A stretch of DNA of 64,000 nt, taken from positions 124,001 through 188,000 of the forward strand of contig NZ_JBNAIM010000002.1 of the NCBI RefSeq assembly GCF_052048135.1. The letters are read 5' to 3'. The notes under the pieces are model-generated. The model was not told the origin of the DNA, made no database searches, and worked only from the letters and a program-made list of their open reading frames with translations. The stretch comes from Pelagibacter sp052048135 (GTDB lineage Bacteria; Pseudomonadota; Alphaproteobacteria; Pelagibacterales; Pelagibacteraceae). Positions 43,716 to 52,677 of the stretch are shown here, piece by piece. How positions within the stretch are numbered: the stretch's first letter is position 1; each line of letters opens with the position of its first letter. The translations under genes were made by a program, and so were the position numbers.

Positions 43716-44539
43716 TATAATTTAATATTAATCTCTTTAATATCTGAAACAGGACCTCTCATATGAATTGAATTTTTTTCATCAATTGAAATTGTTAATT
43801 TCCCTTTTTCAAATTCTATATCAGTTTCGTTATCTGTTAGATTGTTTAATTTACCAGCAAAGGCAGTCGCACATGCAGCAGTGCCACACGCTTTAGTCAA
43901 ACCAGCTCCTCTCTCCCAGACTTTAACTTTAATTAAACTCCTATTAATAATTTGAGCAATTGTGACATTACATCTTTCTGGAAAAATTTTATGATTTTCA
44001 ATATTTGGACCAATTTTTTTGATATCAAAATTATCAATTTCATTGACAAAGAAAATTATATGTGGATTACCAACATTAACTGCTGTACCACCTGAATATT
44101 CTTTATTATTTCTGTCATTAATTTTGATATTCAAATTATTAGTATTTAATTTTTCTGACAATGGTATTTCATTCCATTCTATTTTAGCTTTTCCTATCTC
44201 TGTTGTAACAATATTATTTCCTAATATTTTAGATTTTAAGTTTCCAGATAAAGTTTTTAAAACTACACTTTTGTTATTAAGTTCTTTTGAAATTAAATCT
44301 GCTACACATCTAGTTCCATTACCACATGCTCCAGACTCACCACCATCAGAGTTATAAAATTTTAAGTTAGCATCAACAGATTTGTCAGTTCCAATTAATA
44401 TTAATTGATCACAACCAACAAAATTCCTATCACAAATTTTAATTATTTGATCTTTAGTTAAATTGGTAGTTTTTTGTCTATTATCAATGATAACAAAATC
44501 ATTACCTAATCCATCCATTTTAAAAGCTTTAATGTCCAT
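43715..44539 (-). CDS. dapF: Diaminopimelate epimerase
   Basis: 274 residues. Converts LL- to meso-diaminopimelate for peptidoglycan and lysine. Catalytic cysteines are seen in GGESGACGNGTRC and GLTKACGTAACA; MDGLGNDFVIID opens the protein. Its start is 161 bases from ffh (divergent) and its stop overlaps ftsY by one base. The usual mtaB gene between dapF and ftsY in other alphaproteobacteria is absent here. Confidence 0.96.
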   Translation of the reverse strand: MDIKAFKMDGLGNDFVIIDNRQKTTNLTKDQIIKICDRNFVGCDQLILIGTDKSVDANLKFYNSDGGESGACGNGTRCVADLISKELNNKSVVLKTLSGNLKSKILGNNIVTTEIGKAKIEWNEIPLSEKLNTNNLNIKINDRNNKEYSGGTAVNVGNPHIIFFVNEIDNFDIKKIGPNIENHKIFPERCNVTIAQIINRSLIKVKVWERGAGLTKACGTAACATAFAGKLNNLTDNETDIEFEKGKLTISIDEKNSIHMRGPVSDIKEINIKL

Positions 44540-44594
44540 ATATAGTTATTTAACTTATTTATTGACTTTTTGAACCTCTATTATAGTTTGTGCC

Positions 44595-44700
44595 AGTTTC
44601 CGCAAAAACGTTAAATTTGCGGTGTCTTTGGAAACAAAGAGATCGACACTAGTCAGCGAGGGTTCGCCCACTAGTGCGATTACTAATGCGTGTAATAAAT
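44595..44700 (+). promoter_or_regulatory. Structured leader RNA of ffh (three hairpins)
   Basis: Between dapF and ffh. Hairpin 1: CCGCAAA (44600-44606) with TTTGCGG (44616-44622). Hairpin 2: TCTTTG (44625-44630), GAAA tetraloop, CAAAGA (44635-44640). Hairpin 3: CACTAGT (44647-44653) with ACTAGTG (44670-44676), capped by GGG-TTCG-CCC (44660-44669). ATG follows at 44701. An alternative extension of hairpin 2 (TGTC 44623-44626 with GACA 44645-44648) would disrupt hairpin 3, so a two-state switch is possible. A published comparative screen of Ca. Pelagibacter ubique intergenic regions reported a candidate cis-regulatory RNA before ffh; this probably is its counterpart. A loose promoter (TTGACT 44562, TATAGT 44582) precedes it. 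Confidence 0.7.
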
Positions 44701-46059
44701 ATGTTTGAAAATTTGACAAATAAATTTGAGGAAGTTTTTTCCTCTTTAAAAAAAGTACCATCACTTGATGAAAATCAAGTTGATGAGGGATTAAGAGGCA
44801 TAAGACAGGCTTTGCTAGAGGCGGATGTGTCTCTAGAAGTTGCAAAAGATTTTATTGAGAAAGTTAAACCTAAAGCCTTAGGCCAAGAAATAATCAGATC
44901 TACATCTCCAGGAGATATGGTTGTAAAAATTGTTTATGACGAGTTAGTAAATTTATTAGGTGAAAAAAATAATGATATAAATCTTAATGCAGTTCCGCCA
45001 GTACCTATGATGATGGTAGGGTTACAAGGTTCAGGTAAAACTACTTCAACTGCCAAACTGGCTAAATATCTCGAAAAAACAAAAAAAAAGAAAGTAATGA
45101 TGGTCAGCTTAGACATTTATAGGCCAGCAGCACAAGAACAATTAAAATCTTTAGGTGAGCAAAATAATATTTTAACTTTGCCTATAATTGAAGGTCAACA
45201 GCCAACTGAAATATGTCAAAGAGCTATCAGTGCTGCTAATTTAAATGGTGCTGATATCATATTATTTGATACAGCTGGTAGGACACAGATTGATTTGCAA
45301 ATGATGAGTGAGATTAAGCAAATTGAAAACATCATAAATCCTGCTGAAATTTTTTTAGTGGCAGACTCTCTTACAGGACAAGTAGCAGCTTCTGTAGCAA
45401 AAGAATTTAAAAACACGGTAAATCTTTCAGGAATAATTTTAACTAGAGCAGACGGTGATGCTAGAGGTGGAGCTGCGGTTAGTATGAAATTTGTTTCACA
45501 AGTTCCAATTAAATTTTTAGGTATAGGTGAAAAAATTGACAATCTTGAGGTATTTCATCCAGATAGAATTGCAAACAGAATTCTTGGAATGGGAGATATT
45601 GTATCCCTTGTTGAAAAAGCAGCTGAAGATTTAGGGGAAGAAAATATTAAAAAGACTGAGGAAAATTTAAAAAAAGGGCAATTCTCCATGCAAGATTATT
45701 TAACTCAATTAAGACAAATGAAAAAAATGGGTGGAATTGAAGGTATCATGTCATTTATGCCTGGAGTTTCTAAAGTAAAATCACAAATGGATGCAGCTGG
45801 AATTGATGAAAGTGTTATTACTAAAAATGAAGCTATAATTTTATCTATGACTAAAAAAGAAAGAGAGAACCCAAAAATCATTGATGGTTCTAGAAAAAAA
45901 AGAATTGCTAATGGTTCTGGAACTGATCCAGCCACTATCAATAAATTGTTAAAACAATTTAAAATGATGTCTGAAATGATGAAAAAGATGTCAAAAGGAA
46001 ATCTGAAAGGTATGTCTGACAAAGGAATACCTCCAGAATTATTTAATCAACTAAAATAA
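44701..46059 (+). CDS. ffh: Signal recognition particle protein Ffh
   Basis: 452 residues from ATG 44701 (MFENLTNKFEEVFSSL); a longer in-frame start at 44674 falls inside hairpin 3 and is rejected. GTPase motifs are GLQGSGKTTSTAKLA, DIYRPAAQEQL, DTAGRTQID and TRADGDARGG. The Met-rich M domain (about 325-452), with QMKKMGGIEGIMSFMPG and MMSEMMKKMSK, binds signal peptides and SRP RNA. No SRP RNA gene is seen in the window. First gene of the long co-directional run. Confidence 0.97.
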   Translation: MFENLTNKFEEVFSSLKKVPSLDENQVDEGLRGIRQALLEADVSLEVAKDFIEKVKPKALGQEIIRSTSPGDMVVKIVYDELVNLLGEKNNDINLNAVPPVPMMMVGLQGSGKTTSTAKLAKYLEKTKKKKVMMVSLDIYRPAAQEQLKSLGEQNNILTLPIIEGQQPTEICQRAISAANLNGADIILFDTAGRTQIDLQMMSEIKQIENIINPAEIFLVADSLTGQVAASVAKEFKNTVNLSGIILTRADGDARGGAAVSMKFVSQVPIKFLGIGEKIDNLEVFHPDRIANRILGMGDIVSLVEKAAEDLGEENIKKTEENLKKGQFSMQDYLTQLRQMKKMGGIEGIMSFMPGVSKVKSQMDAAGIDESVITKNEAIILSMTKKERENPKIIDGSRKKRIANGSGTDPATINKLLKQFKMMSEMMKKMSKGNLKGMSDKGIPPELFNQLK

Positions 46060-46072
46060 AAAAGGAGAGTAA

Positions 46073-46480
46073 ATGTTAAAACTAAGATTATCACGAGGTG
46101 GCACAAAAAAGAGACCTGTTTATAAGGTTGTTGTTGCTGACAGTCGATTTGCAAGGGATGGAAGATTTATAGAGAAAGTAGGTTTTTTTAATCCATTGTT
46201 ACCTAAAGAGAAAAAAGAAAGGATTGGATTAGAAGCTGAGAGAATCAAATATTGGCTAAGTCAAGGTGCACAACCAACAACAAGAGTGGCAAGAATTTTA
46301 GGTGAAAACGAATTAATGCCTATGCCTGCTAATGGAAAAAATCCTCAAAAAGCAATTCCAAAAAAAGATAGAAAAAAAGAGGGCTCTGATGAAACTAAAA
46401 AAGAAGAAGCTCCTAAGGCAGATGCAGCACCAGCGGCAGAAGCTAAAAAAGAAGAAGCTCCTAAAGAGGAGAAGAAATAA
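46073..46480 (+). CDS. rpsP: 30S ribosomal protein S16 with Lys/Glu/Ala-rich tail
   Basis: 135 residues. The S16 core occupies about 80 residues: LKLRLSRGGTKKRPVYKVVV, FIEKVGFFNPL and IKYWLSQGAQPT. The last 45 residues are a charged low-complexity tail with KKEEAPKADAAPAAEAKKEE. GGAGAG lies just upstream of ATG 46073. The order ffh-rpsP-trmD-rplS is the usual bacterial cluster. Confidence 0.97.
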   Translation: MLKLRLSRGGTKKRPVYKVVVADSRFARDGRFIEKVGFFNPLLPKEKKERIGLEAERIKYWLSQGAQPTTRVARILGENELMPMPANGKNPQKAIPKKDRKKEGSDETKKEEAPKADAAPAAEAKKEEAPKEEKK

Positions 46481-46494
46481 TCTTGATTTGATCC

Positions 46495-47181
46495 ATGTTG
46501 CAAGCTCAATTATTTACACTTTATCCAGAAATTTTTCCTGGACCTTTAAACAAAGGTCTTTACGGTAAAGCATTAGCTAAAAATTTGTGGAGCTTAAATG
46601 TGATTAATATTAGAGACTCAGCAAAAGATAAACACAAAACAGTGGACGATACTCCTTATGGTGGTGGTTCAGGTATGTTGCTTAAACCTGATGTATTGGC
46701 AAACTCCATTGACAATAATGTTAAAAAAGGAGAGAGAATTTTTTATCTTTCACCAAAAGGTAAAAAATTTGACCAAAAACTTGCTCAAGATTTATCAAAA
46801 GAAAATTCATTCTCTTTAATTTGTGGACATTTTGAGGGAGTTGATGAAAGAGTTTTATCTACAAGAAATATTGAAGAAATAAGCATAGGTGACTATGTCT
46901 TATCAGGCGGTGAAACAGCAGCCTTAGTAGTTCTTGATAGTGTTTTGAGACTTTTACCAGGTGTTTTGGGAAATGATAAATCAGCTTCAGATGAAACATT
47001 TGAAAATGGACTTTTAGAGTATCCTCAATATACAAAACCCCAGATTTGGGAGGAAAAATCAGTTCCAGAAGTCTTATTATCAGGAGATCATAGCAAAATT
47101 AAAGACTGGCGTTTATCTCAATCTGAGGCTATAACACGCGTCCGAAGACCAGATTTATGGCAAAAATATAAGAAGGATTAA
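46495..47181 (+). CDS. trmD: tRNA (guanine37-N1)-methyltransferase
   Basis: 228 residues. SAM-dependent methylation of G37 in tRNAs; SPOUT trefoil knot. Visible: FTLYPEIFPGPLNKGLYG, DDTPYGGGSGMLLKPD, LICGHFEGVDERVL, and ISIGDYVLSGGETAALV (SAM-binding knot). Starts 14 bases after rpsP. Confidence 0.97.
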   Translation: MLQAQLFTLYPEIFPGPLNKGLYGKALAKNLWSLNVINIRDSAKDKHKTVDDTPYGGGSGMLLKPDVLANSIDNNVKKGERIFYLSPKGKKFDQKLAQDLSKENSFSLICGHFEGVDERVLSTRNIEEISIGDYVLSGGETAALVVLDSVLRLLPGVLGNDKSASDETFENGLLEYPQYTKPQIWEEKSVPEVLLSGDHSKIKDWRLSQSEAITRVRRPDLWQKYKKD

Positions 47182-47197
47182 ATTGCTAAATACTAAT

Positions 47198-47767
47198 ATG
47201 AAAACAATAGAAGAAATAAACCAGCACAATGTAAAAAAAATTCTTTCTGAAAAGAAACTACCGGAGTTTTTTCCAGGAGATGTAGTTAAAGTTGGAGTGA
47301 GAATTACTGAAGGAAAAAAAGAAAGAATTCAATATTTTGAGGGTGTGTGTATTGCAAAAAAAAATAGAGATTTAAATTCTTCATTCACTGTAAGAAAAAT
47401 TTCATTTGGTGAGGGTGTTGAAAGAACATTTCCACTATTTGGAACTGTAATAGATTCAATTAAAGTAATTCGATCAGGAAAGGTTAGAAGAGCCAAGCTA
47501 TATTATTTAAGAGATAGAACAGGTAAATCAGCTAGAATTGCAGAGAAGATCAGAAAGAAAATTGGTATTGATCTTGATGTTAAGCCAGAGACTGTAAATG
47601 AGGAAAACCTAGCGCCAGCTACATTAGAACCAGATAATAATAAAGAAGAATCTTCTAAAGAAAAAACTGTATCTGCAGTAGAAACAAAAAGGGAAGAAAC
47701 TCCTAAAGCAGAACCAAAAAAAGTAGAAGCTGAGAATAAAACGGAAAGTTCACCAGAAAAAAAATAA
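47198..47767 (+). CDS. rplS: 50S ribosomal protein L19 with charged tail
   Basis: 189 residues from ATG 47198; a TTG at 47183 is in frame but adds residues not found in the family. The core (about 1-120) shows FFPGDVVKVGVRITEGKKER, YFEGVCIAKKNRDLNSSFTV and RKISFGEGVERTFPLF. A tail of about 65 residues follows, rich in Glu, Lys, Pro (EETPKAEPKKVEAENK), similar in style to the S16 tail. leuC follows after 11 bases. Confidence 0.96.
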   Translation: MKTIEEINQHNVKKILSEKKLPEFFPGDVVKVGVRITEGKKERIQYFEGVCIAKKNRDLNSSFTVRKISFGEGVERTFPLFGTVIDSIKVIRSGKVRRAKLYYLRDRTGKSARIAEKIRKKIGIDLDVKPETVNEENLAPATLEPDNNKEESSKEKTVSAVETKREETPKAEPKKVEAENKTESSPEKK

Positions 47768-47778
47768 TTTTTTTTTCA

Positions 47779-49182
47779 ATGCCTAATACATTATACGATA
47801 AAATTTGGAATGATCACCTAGTTGACCAACAAACTGATGGTACGGCTTTACTTTTTGTAGACAGACATCTTGTTCATGAAGTAACTAGTCCTCAAGCATT
47901 TGAAGGTCTAAGAAATTCAAATCGAAAGGTAAGACATCCTAAATTAACTTTGGCGGTAGCAGATCACAATGTTCCAACAACAGATAGAACAAATGGAATA
48001 GCTGATCAAGAGTCCAAGATTCAAGTTGATACTTTAGAAAATAATTGTAAAGAATTTGGCATTCAACTTTTTGGTATGGATGATAAAAGACAAGGGATTG
48101 TTCATATTATTGGTCCTGAACAAGGATTTACTCAACCAGGTACTGTAATTGTTTGTGGTGATAGCCATACAGCTACTCATGGTGCATTTGGAGCTTTAGC
48201 TTTTGGAATTGGAACATCAGAGGTAGAGCATGTTTTGGCAACACAAACATTAGTTCAAAAAAAAGCAAAAAATTTTAGAATAAATGTAAATGGAAAACTT
48301 CCATTAGGTGTTACTTCAAAAGATGTAATCTTGCAAATAATTGGAAAAATTGGAACTGCTGGTGGGACTGGTTGCGTTGTTGAATATGCTGGTGATTTAA
48401 TTCGCTCTTTAAGTGTTGAACAAAGAATGACCATATGTAACATGACTATTGAAGGTGGAGCACGGGCAGGATTAATTGCACCAGACGAAAAAATTTTTGA
48501 ATATTTACACGGAAAACCAATGTCACCAAAAGGTGAAAAATGGGACAAGGCTCTTGAATATTGGAAAAATTTAAACTCAGATGATAATGCATCTTTTGAT
48601 AAAGAAATTAGTTTGGAAGCAAATGAAATTTTGCCAATGATTACATGGGGAACCTCACCTCAAGATGTTATTACGATTGATGGCAAAGTTCCTAATCCAA
48701 ATACTGAGCAAGATGAGGACAAAAAGAATTCAATAGAAAGAGCTTTAAAATATATGGGTCTAAAACCTGATATGGCAGCTAAAGATATTAAAATAGATAA
48801 AGTCTTTATTGGGAGTTGTACAAATGGAAGAATTGAGGATTTAAGAGAAGCGGCAAAAATTTTAAAGGATAAAAAAATTGCCTCACATGTTCATGCAATG
48901 GTGGTTCCAGGATCTGGATTAGTTAAAGAGCAAGCTGAACAAGAAGGTTTAGATAAAATATTTGTTAATTCAGGATTTGAATGGAGAGAACCAGGCTGTT
49001 CAATGTGTTTGGCAATGAATGCAGATAAATTAAAACCAGAGGAGAGATGTGCTTCAACTTCAAATAGGAATTTTGAAGGAAGACAAGGTAGAGGTGGGAG
49101 AACTCATCTTGTAAGTCCTGGAATGGCCGCTGCAGCAGCAATTTCAGGAAATTTAGATGATGTGAGAAAGTATCAAAACTAA
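47779..49182 (+). CDS. leuC: 3-isopropylmalate dehydratase large subunit
   Basis: 467 residues. 4Fe-4S aconitase-type enzyme of leucine synthesis. Cluster ligands are in IGSCTNGRIEDLREAA and EPGCSMCLAMN; CGDSHTATHGAFGALAFGIG and RTHLVSPGMAAAAAI are also present. Overlaps leuD by one base (TAATG). Confidence 0.97.
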   Translation: MPNTLYDKIWNDHLVDQQTDGTALLFVDRHLVHEVTSPQAFEGLRNSNRKVRHPKLTLAVADHNVPTTDRTNGIADQESKIQVDTLENNCKEFGIQLFGMDDKRQGIVHIIGPEQGFTQPGTVIVCGDSHTATHGAFGALAFGIGTSEVEHVLATQTLVQKKAKNFRINVNGKLPLGVTSKDVILQIIGKIGTAGGTGCVVEYAGDLIRSLSVEQRMTICNMTIEGGARAGLIAPDEKIFEYLHGKPMSPKGEKWDKALEYWKNLNSDDNASFDKEISLEANEILPMITWGTSPQDVITIDGKVPNPNTEQDEDKKNSIERALKYMGLKPDMAAKDIKIDKVFIGSCTNGRIEDLREAAKILKDKKIASHVHAMVVPGSGLVKEQAEQEGLDKIFVNSGFEWREPGCSMCLAMNADKLKPEERCASTSNRNFEGRQGRGGRTHLVSPGMAAAAAISGNLDDVRKYQN

Positions 49183-49787
49183 TGCAAAAATTTACGACAT
49201 TAAAAAGTATTCCAGCATATTTACCAATAGTGAATATTGATACAGATATGATTATTCCAAAACAATTTTTAAAAACAATTAAAAGAACGGGTCTAGGTAA
49301 AAATTTATTTTATGAAATGAGATATGATGAAAAAGGAAAAATTATTAATGATTTTATTTTAAATCAAAATCCTTTTAATAATTCGAAAATATTGATAGCA
49401 GGTAAGAATTTCGGTTGTGGATCATCTAGAGAACATGCTCCCTGGGCATTATTAGATTTTGGTATAACATGTGTTATTAGTTCTAGTTTTGCGGATATAT
49501 TTTTTAGCAATTGTTTTAAAAACGGAATTTTACCAATTATTCTTGATGATGAAAAAATTAAAGAGCTATCAGAATATGCAAATAGAAAAGAAGAAATTTC
49601 AGTAGATTTGAATGAAGAAAAAATAATCTATGGAAATAATGAGGTAAAATTTAAAGTAGACTCATTTAAAAAAAAATGTCTTCTCGAAGGACTCGACGAT
49701 ATAGCATTATCTTTAAAGAAATCTGACAAAATTGAAAATTTTGAAAAAAATTTAAGAAACCAAAAACCATGGATTATTAATGATTAA
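49182..49787 (+). CDS. leuD: 3-isopropylmalate dehydratase small subunit
   Basis: 201 residues. VNIDTDMIIPKQFLKTIKRT and NFGCGSSREHAPWALLDFGI are diagnostic swivel-domain motifs. Works as a heterodimer with LeuC. Shares one base with leuC and overlaps leuB by 8 bases. Confidence 0.97.
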   Translation: MQKFTTLKSIPAYLPIVNIDTDMIIPKQFLKTIKRTGLGKNLFYEMRYDEKGKIINDFILNQNPFNNSKILIAGKNFGCGSSREHAPWALLDFGITCVISSSFADIFFSNCFKNGILPIILDDEKIKELSEYANRKEEISVDLNEEKIIYGNNEVKFKVDSFKKKCLLEGLDDIALSLKKSDKIENFEKNLRNQKPWIIND

Positions 49788-50886
49788 AGTAAAAAAAAGA
49801 AAAATATTATTACTCCCTGGAGATGGAATTGGACCTGAAGTTATTGGTGAAGTAAAAAAAATAATTAATTGGTTTAATGATAAAAAATCTTTGGATTTTG
49901 AAATAGACGAAGATTTAGCTGGTGGTTGTTCTTACGATAAACATGGGACACCTATTACTGATGAAGTTTTTTATAAAGCTTTAGAAAGTGCAGTTGTTAT
50001 GTTGGGTGCTGTTGGTGGTCCTAAATGGGATAACGTAGAGTTTTCTAAAAAACCAGAGAGAGCACTTTTAAAGTTAAGAAAAGAGTTAAAATTATTTGCA
50101 AATTTAAGACCTGCAATTTGTTTTAAGCAATTAGTTGATGCGTCAACTTTAAAACCTGAAATTGTTTCTGGTCTAGACATAATGATTGTTAGAGAATTAA
50201 CTGGAGGAATTTATTTTGGTGAACCAAGAGGAATTAAACCTATTGAAAATGGTGAGAGAAAAGGAGTTAATACTCACACTTACACAAGTAGTGAAATAAT
50301 AAGAGTTGCCAGAATTGCTTTTGATTTAGCTAAAAAAAGATCTAATAAAGTTACCTCTTGTGAAAAATCAAATGTCATGGAAGCAGGGCAACTTTGGAAG
50401 GAAGAAGTCCAAACACTACATGATAAAGAATATAAAGATGTAGAGTTAAGTCATATGCTTGCGGATAATTGTGCAATGCAACTGCTAAGAAATCCAAAAC
50501 AGTTTGATGTAATAGTGACAGATAATCTCTTTGGAGACATGTTATCTGATCAAGCATCAATGTTAACTGGTTCATTAGGTCTTTTGCCTTCAGCGTCGTT
50601 AGGAGCTAAAAATAAAGATGGAGAAATGAGAGCTATGTATGAGCCTATACATGGATCTGCACCTGATATAGCTGGGAAAGGTATCGCAAATCCAATTGCA
50701 ACAATATTAAGTTTTGCTATGGCATTAAGGTATTCTTTAGATTTAGATAAAGAAGCTGAGGTGCTTGAAAAAGCTGTACAGGACGTGCTTAACGATGGAT
50801 TGAGAACAAAAGATATTTTATCTGATGGAATGAAGGAAGTATCTACTTCTCAAATGGGTGATGCGATAATTTCAAAATTGCAATAA
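49780..50886 (+). CDS. leuB: 3-isopropylmalate dehydrogenase
   Basis: 368 residues. NAD-dependent oxidative decarboxylation in leucine synthesis. LLLPGDGIGPEVIGEV, VRELTGGIYFGEPRG, DNLFGDMLSDQASML (metal Asp) and EPIHGSAPDIAGKGIANP are seen. The 26 bases to the dmdC-like gene contain no terminator, so readthrough is likely. Confidence 0.97.
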   Translation: MIKVKKRKILLLPGDGIGPEVIGEVKKIINWFNDKKSLDFEIDEDLAGGCSYDKHGTPITDEVFYKALESAVVMLGAVGGPKWDNVEFSKKPERALLKLRKELKLFANLRPAICFKQLVDASTLKPEIVSGLDIMIVRELTGGIYFGEPRGIKPIENGERKGVNTHTYTSSEIIRVARIAFDLAKKRSNKVTSCEKSNVMEAGQLWKEEVQTLHDKEYKDVELSHMLADNCAMQLLRNPKQFDVIVTDNLFGDMLSDQASMLTGSLGLLPSASLGAKNKDGEMRAMYEPIHGSAPDIAGKGIANPIATILSFAMALRYSLDLDKEAEVLEKAVQDVLNDGLRTKDILSDGMKEVSTSQMGDAIISKLQ

Positions 50887-50912
50887 TCAATTAATTATTT
50901 TAAACTAATTTT

Positions 50913-52676
50913 ATGCCAAGCTACACAGCACCAGTAGAAGACATGATGTTTCTTTTTGAAAAATTGAGAAACAACAAGAATTATAATGAATTAGAAAAAT
51001 ATAAAGATGTAAGCCCAGACCTTGTAAAAGATATCTTACAAGAAGCAGCAAAGATAAATCAAAATCTTATATTACCGCTAGCAAAAGCTGGAGATGAAAA
51101 TCCTGCAGTTTTAGAAAATGGAGTCGTGCGAACTCCTCCTGGTTACAAGGAAGCATATGCAAAATATATTGAGGATGGATGGACATCATTATCTTGTGAT
51201 CCAAAATATGGAGGACAAGGCATGCCAAAAACAGTAAGTGCTTTTTTCGATGAAATGTTATCCTCAGCTAGTCTTTCATTTAAACTTTATAGTGAACTTA
51301 GTATTGGTGCGTATAATTGTATAAATCATCATGCTACAGACGACATTAAAAATAAATATTTACCAAAAATAGTTGAAGGTAAATGGAGTGGCACCATGTG
51401 TTTGACAGAGCCGGTGTGTGGAACTGATCTAGGCTTACTTAAAACTAAAGCAAAAAAACAATCTGATGGAACTTATAAATTAACCGGACAAAAAATCTTC
51501 ATTACTTCTGGCGATCATGATCTGACCGAAAATATAATTCATTTAGTTTTAGCAAGGGCTGATGACTCTCCTGAAGGAACAAAAGGAATAAGTTTATTTT
51601 TAGTACCTAAATTTATTGTTAAGGATGATGGAACTATAGGACCTAGAAATGGGATTTCAACAGGATCGATAGAAACTAAGATGGGTATAAAAGGATCAGC
51701 TACTTGTGTTTTAAATTTTGATGATGCCACCGGATATATGATTGGTAATAAAGAAAAAGGTTTGAGTGCCATGTTTACGATGATGAATCTTGAGAGAATA
51801 GTTGTTGGTATTCAAGGTTTAGGTATTTCAGAAATTGCTTACCAAAACTCTCTGTCATATGCAAAAGAAAGAAAACAAGGAAAAACAAATAAGACGAAAT
51901 CAAAAAATGGAGCTGATTTTATTATTGAACATGCAGATATTAGAAGAACATTATTAAATATGAAGTCAATTATCGAAGGTGAGAGAGCTTTATGTTTCTG
52001 GTTATCTCAACAGACTGAAGTTAGTTTGTACCATCCAGATGAAAAAGTTCGTCAAGAGGCGTCTGACTATGTTTCTCTGATGACTCCTGTTGTTAAAGCA
52101 TTATTTACTGATTTGGCTATGGAAATAACTAGTGATGCAATGCAAATTCATGGGGGCTATGGGTATACAAAAGATCAAGGAATAGAACAGTTATATAGAG
52201 ATAACAGAATTACACCCATATATGAGGGAACTAACTCAGTTCAAGCTTCTGATCTAGTTTTTAGAAAATTATCAAATAAAAATGGGAGTATAATCAATAA
52301 ATTTTTAGACCAGGTAAAATCTGAATGTAAATCTAATAATGAAAAAATTAAACCATTTATATCAGAATTTAATAACCATCTAAGTGTATTGAAAAAATTT
52401 AGTGATTGGATGATGGATAGATCAAAAACAGAAAAAGATGACGTGAGTGCAGCTGCAAACGACTATTTGAAAATTTTAGGTTATGTGTCTATTGCGTATG
52501 CATGGATTAAGGTTTTAGAGGTTAGCTTTGAAGATTATAATGAAAATAAGAACTTCTATGATGATAAAATAAATACTGCAAGATTTTACTTTGACAAAGT
52601 ATTACCAAGAGTTGAACAACATTATAAGTCAGGTATCTCTGGTAGTTCAAATTTAATGAATTTCAAATTTAATTAA
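50913..52676 (+). CDS. dmdC: 3-methylmercaptopropionyl-CoA dehydrogenase, DmdC-like
   Basis: 587 residues, the large acyl-CoA dehydrogenase type with extra N-terminal (MPSYTAPVEDMMFLFEKL) and C-terminal segments, as in DmdC. Core motifs: WSGTMCLTEPVCGTDLGLLK (FAD/substrate), KLTGQKIFITSGDHD, and IHGGYGYTKDQGIEQLYRDN with YEGTNSVQ, which holds the base Glu region. Oxidises MMPA-CoA to methylthioacryloyl-CoA in the DMSP demethylation pathway; a general acyl-CoA dehydrogenase is the alternative, but the neighbours (dmdB-like and dmdA) favour DmdC. Confidence 0.87.
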   Translation: MPSYTAPVEDMMFLFEKLRNNKNYNELEKYKDVSPDLVKDILQEAAKINQNLILPLAKAGDENPAVLENGVVRTPPGYKEAYAKYIEDGWTSLSCDPKYGGQGMPKTVSAFFDEMLSSASLSFKLYSELSIGAYNCINHHATDDIKNKYLPKIVEGKWSGTMCLTEPVCGTDLGLLKTKAKKQSDGTYKLTGQKIFITSGDHDLTENIIHLVLARADDSPEGTKGISLFLVPKFIVKDDGTIGPRNGISTGSIETKMGIKGSATCVLNFDDATGYMIGNKEKGLSAMFTMMNLERIVVGIQGLGISEIAYQNSLSYAKERKQGKTNKTKSKNGADFIIEHADIRRTLLNMKSIIEGERALCFWLSQQTEVSLYHPDEKVRQEASDYVSLMTPVVKALFTDLAMEITSDAMQIHGGYGYTKDQGIEQLYRDNRITPIYEGTNSVQASDLVFRKLSNKNGSIINKFLDQVKSECKSNNEKIKPFISEFNNHLSVLKKFSDWMMDRSKTEKDDVSAAANDYLKILGYVSIAYAWIKVLEVSFEDYNENKNFYDDKINTARFYFDKVLPRVEQHYKSGISGSSNLMNFKFN

Positions 52677-52677
52677 A

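Noticed and set aside
44623..44676. Possible SRP (4.5S) RNA gene
   Set aside because: The GAAA-capped hairpin resembles the SRP tetraloop at first sight, but the conserved asymmetric loop of domain IV is missing and the element directly precedes the ffh start.
44656..44680. GGTTCGCCC resembling a tRNA T-arm
   Set aside because: No acceptor stem, D-arm or anticodon arm can be built around it; the bases belong to leader hairpin 3.
44555..44845. 96-codon minus-strand frame over the ffh leader and start
   Set aside because: It runs through the leader hairpins and the conserved start of ffh, has no family features, and its composition is that of an antisense frame.
45705..46022. Minus-strand frames inside ffh (also 44934-45116 and 45216-45542)
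   Set aside because: Shadow frames opposite conserved Ffh motifs.
46332..46568. Lys-rich plus-strand frame overlapping the rpsP tail and trmD start
   Set aside because: Out-of-frame reading of the repetitive rpsP tail; trmD and rpsP explain the DNA.
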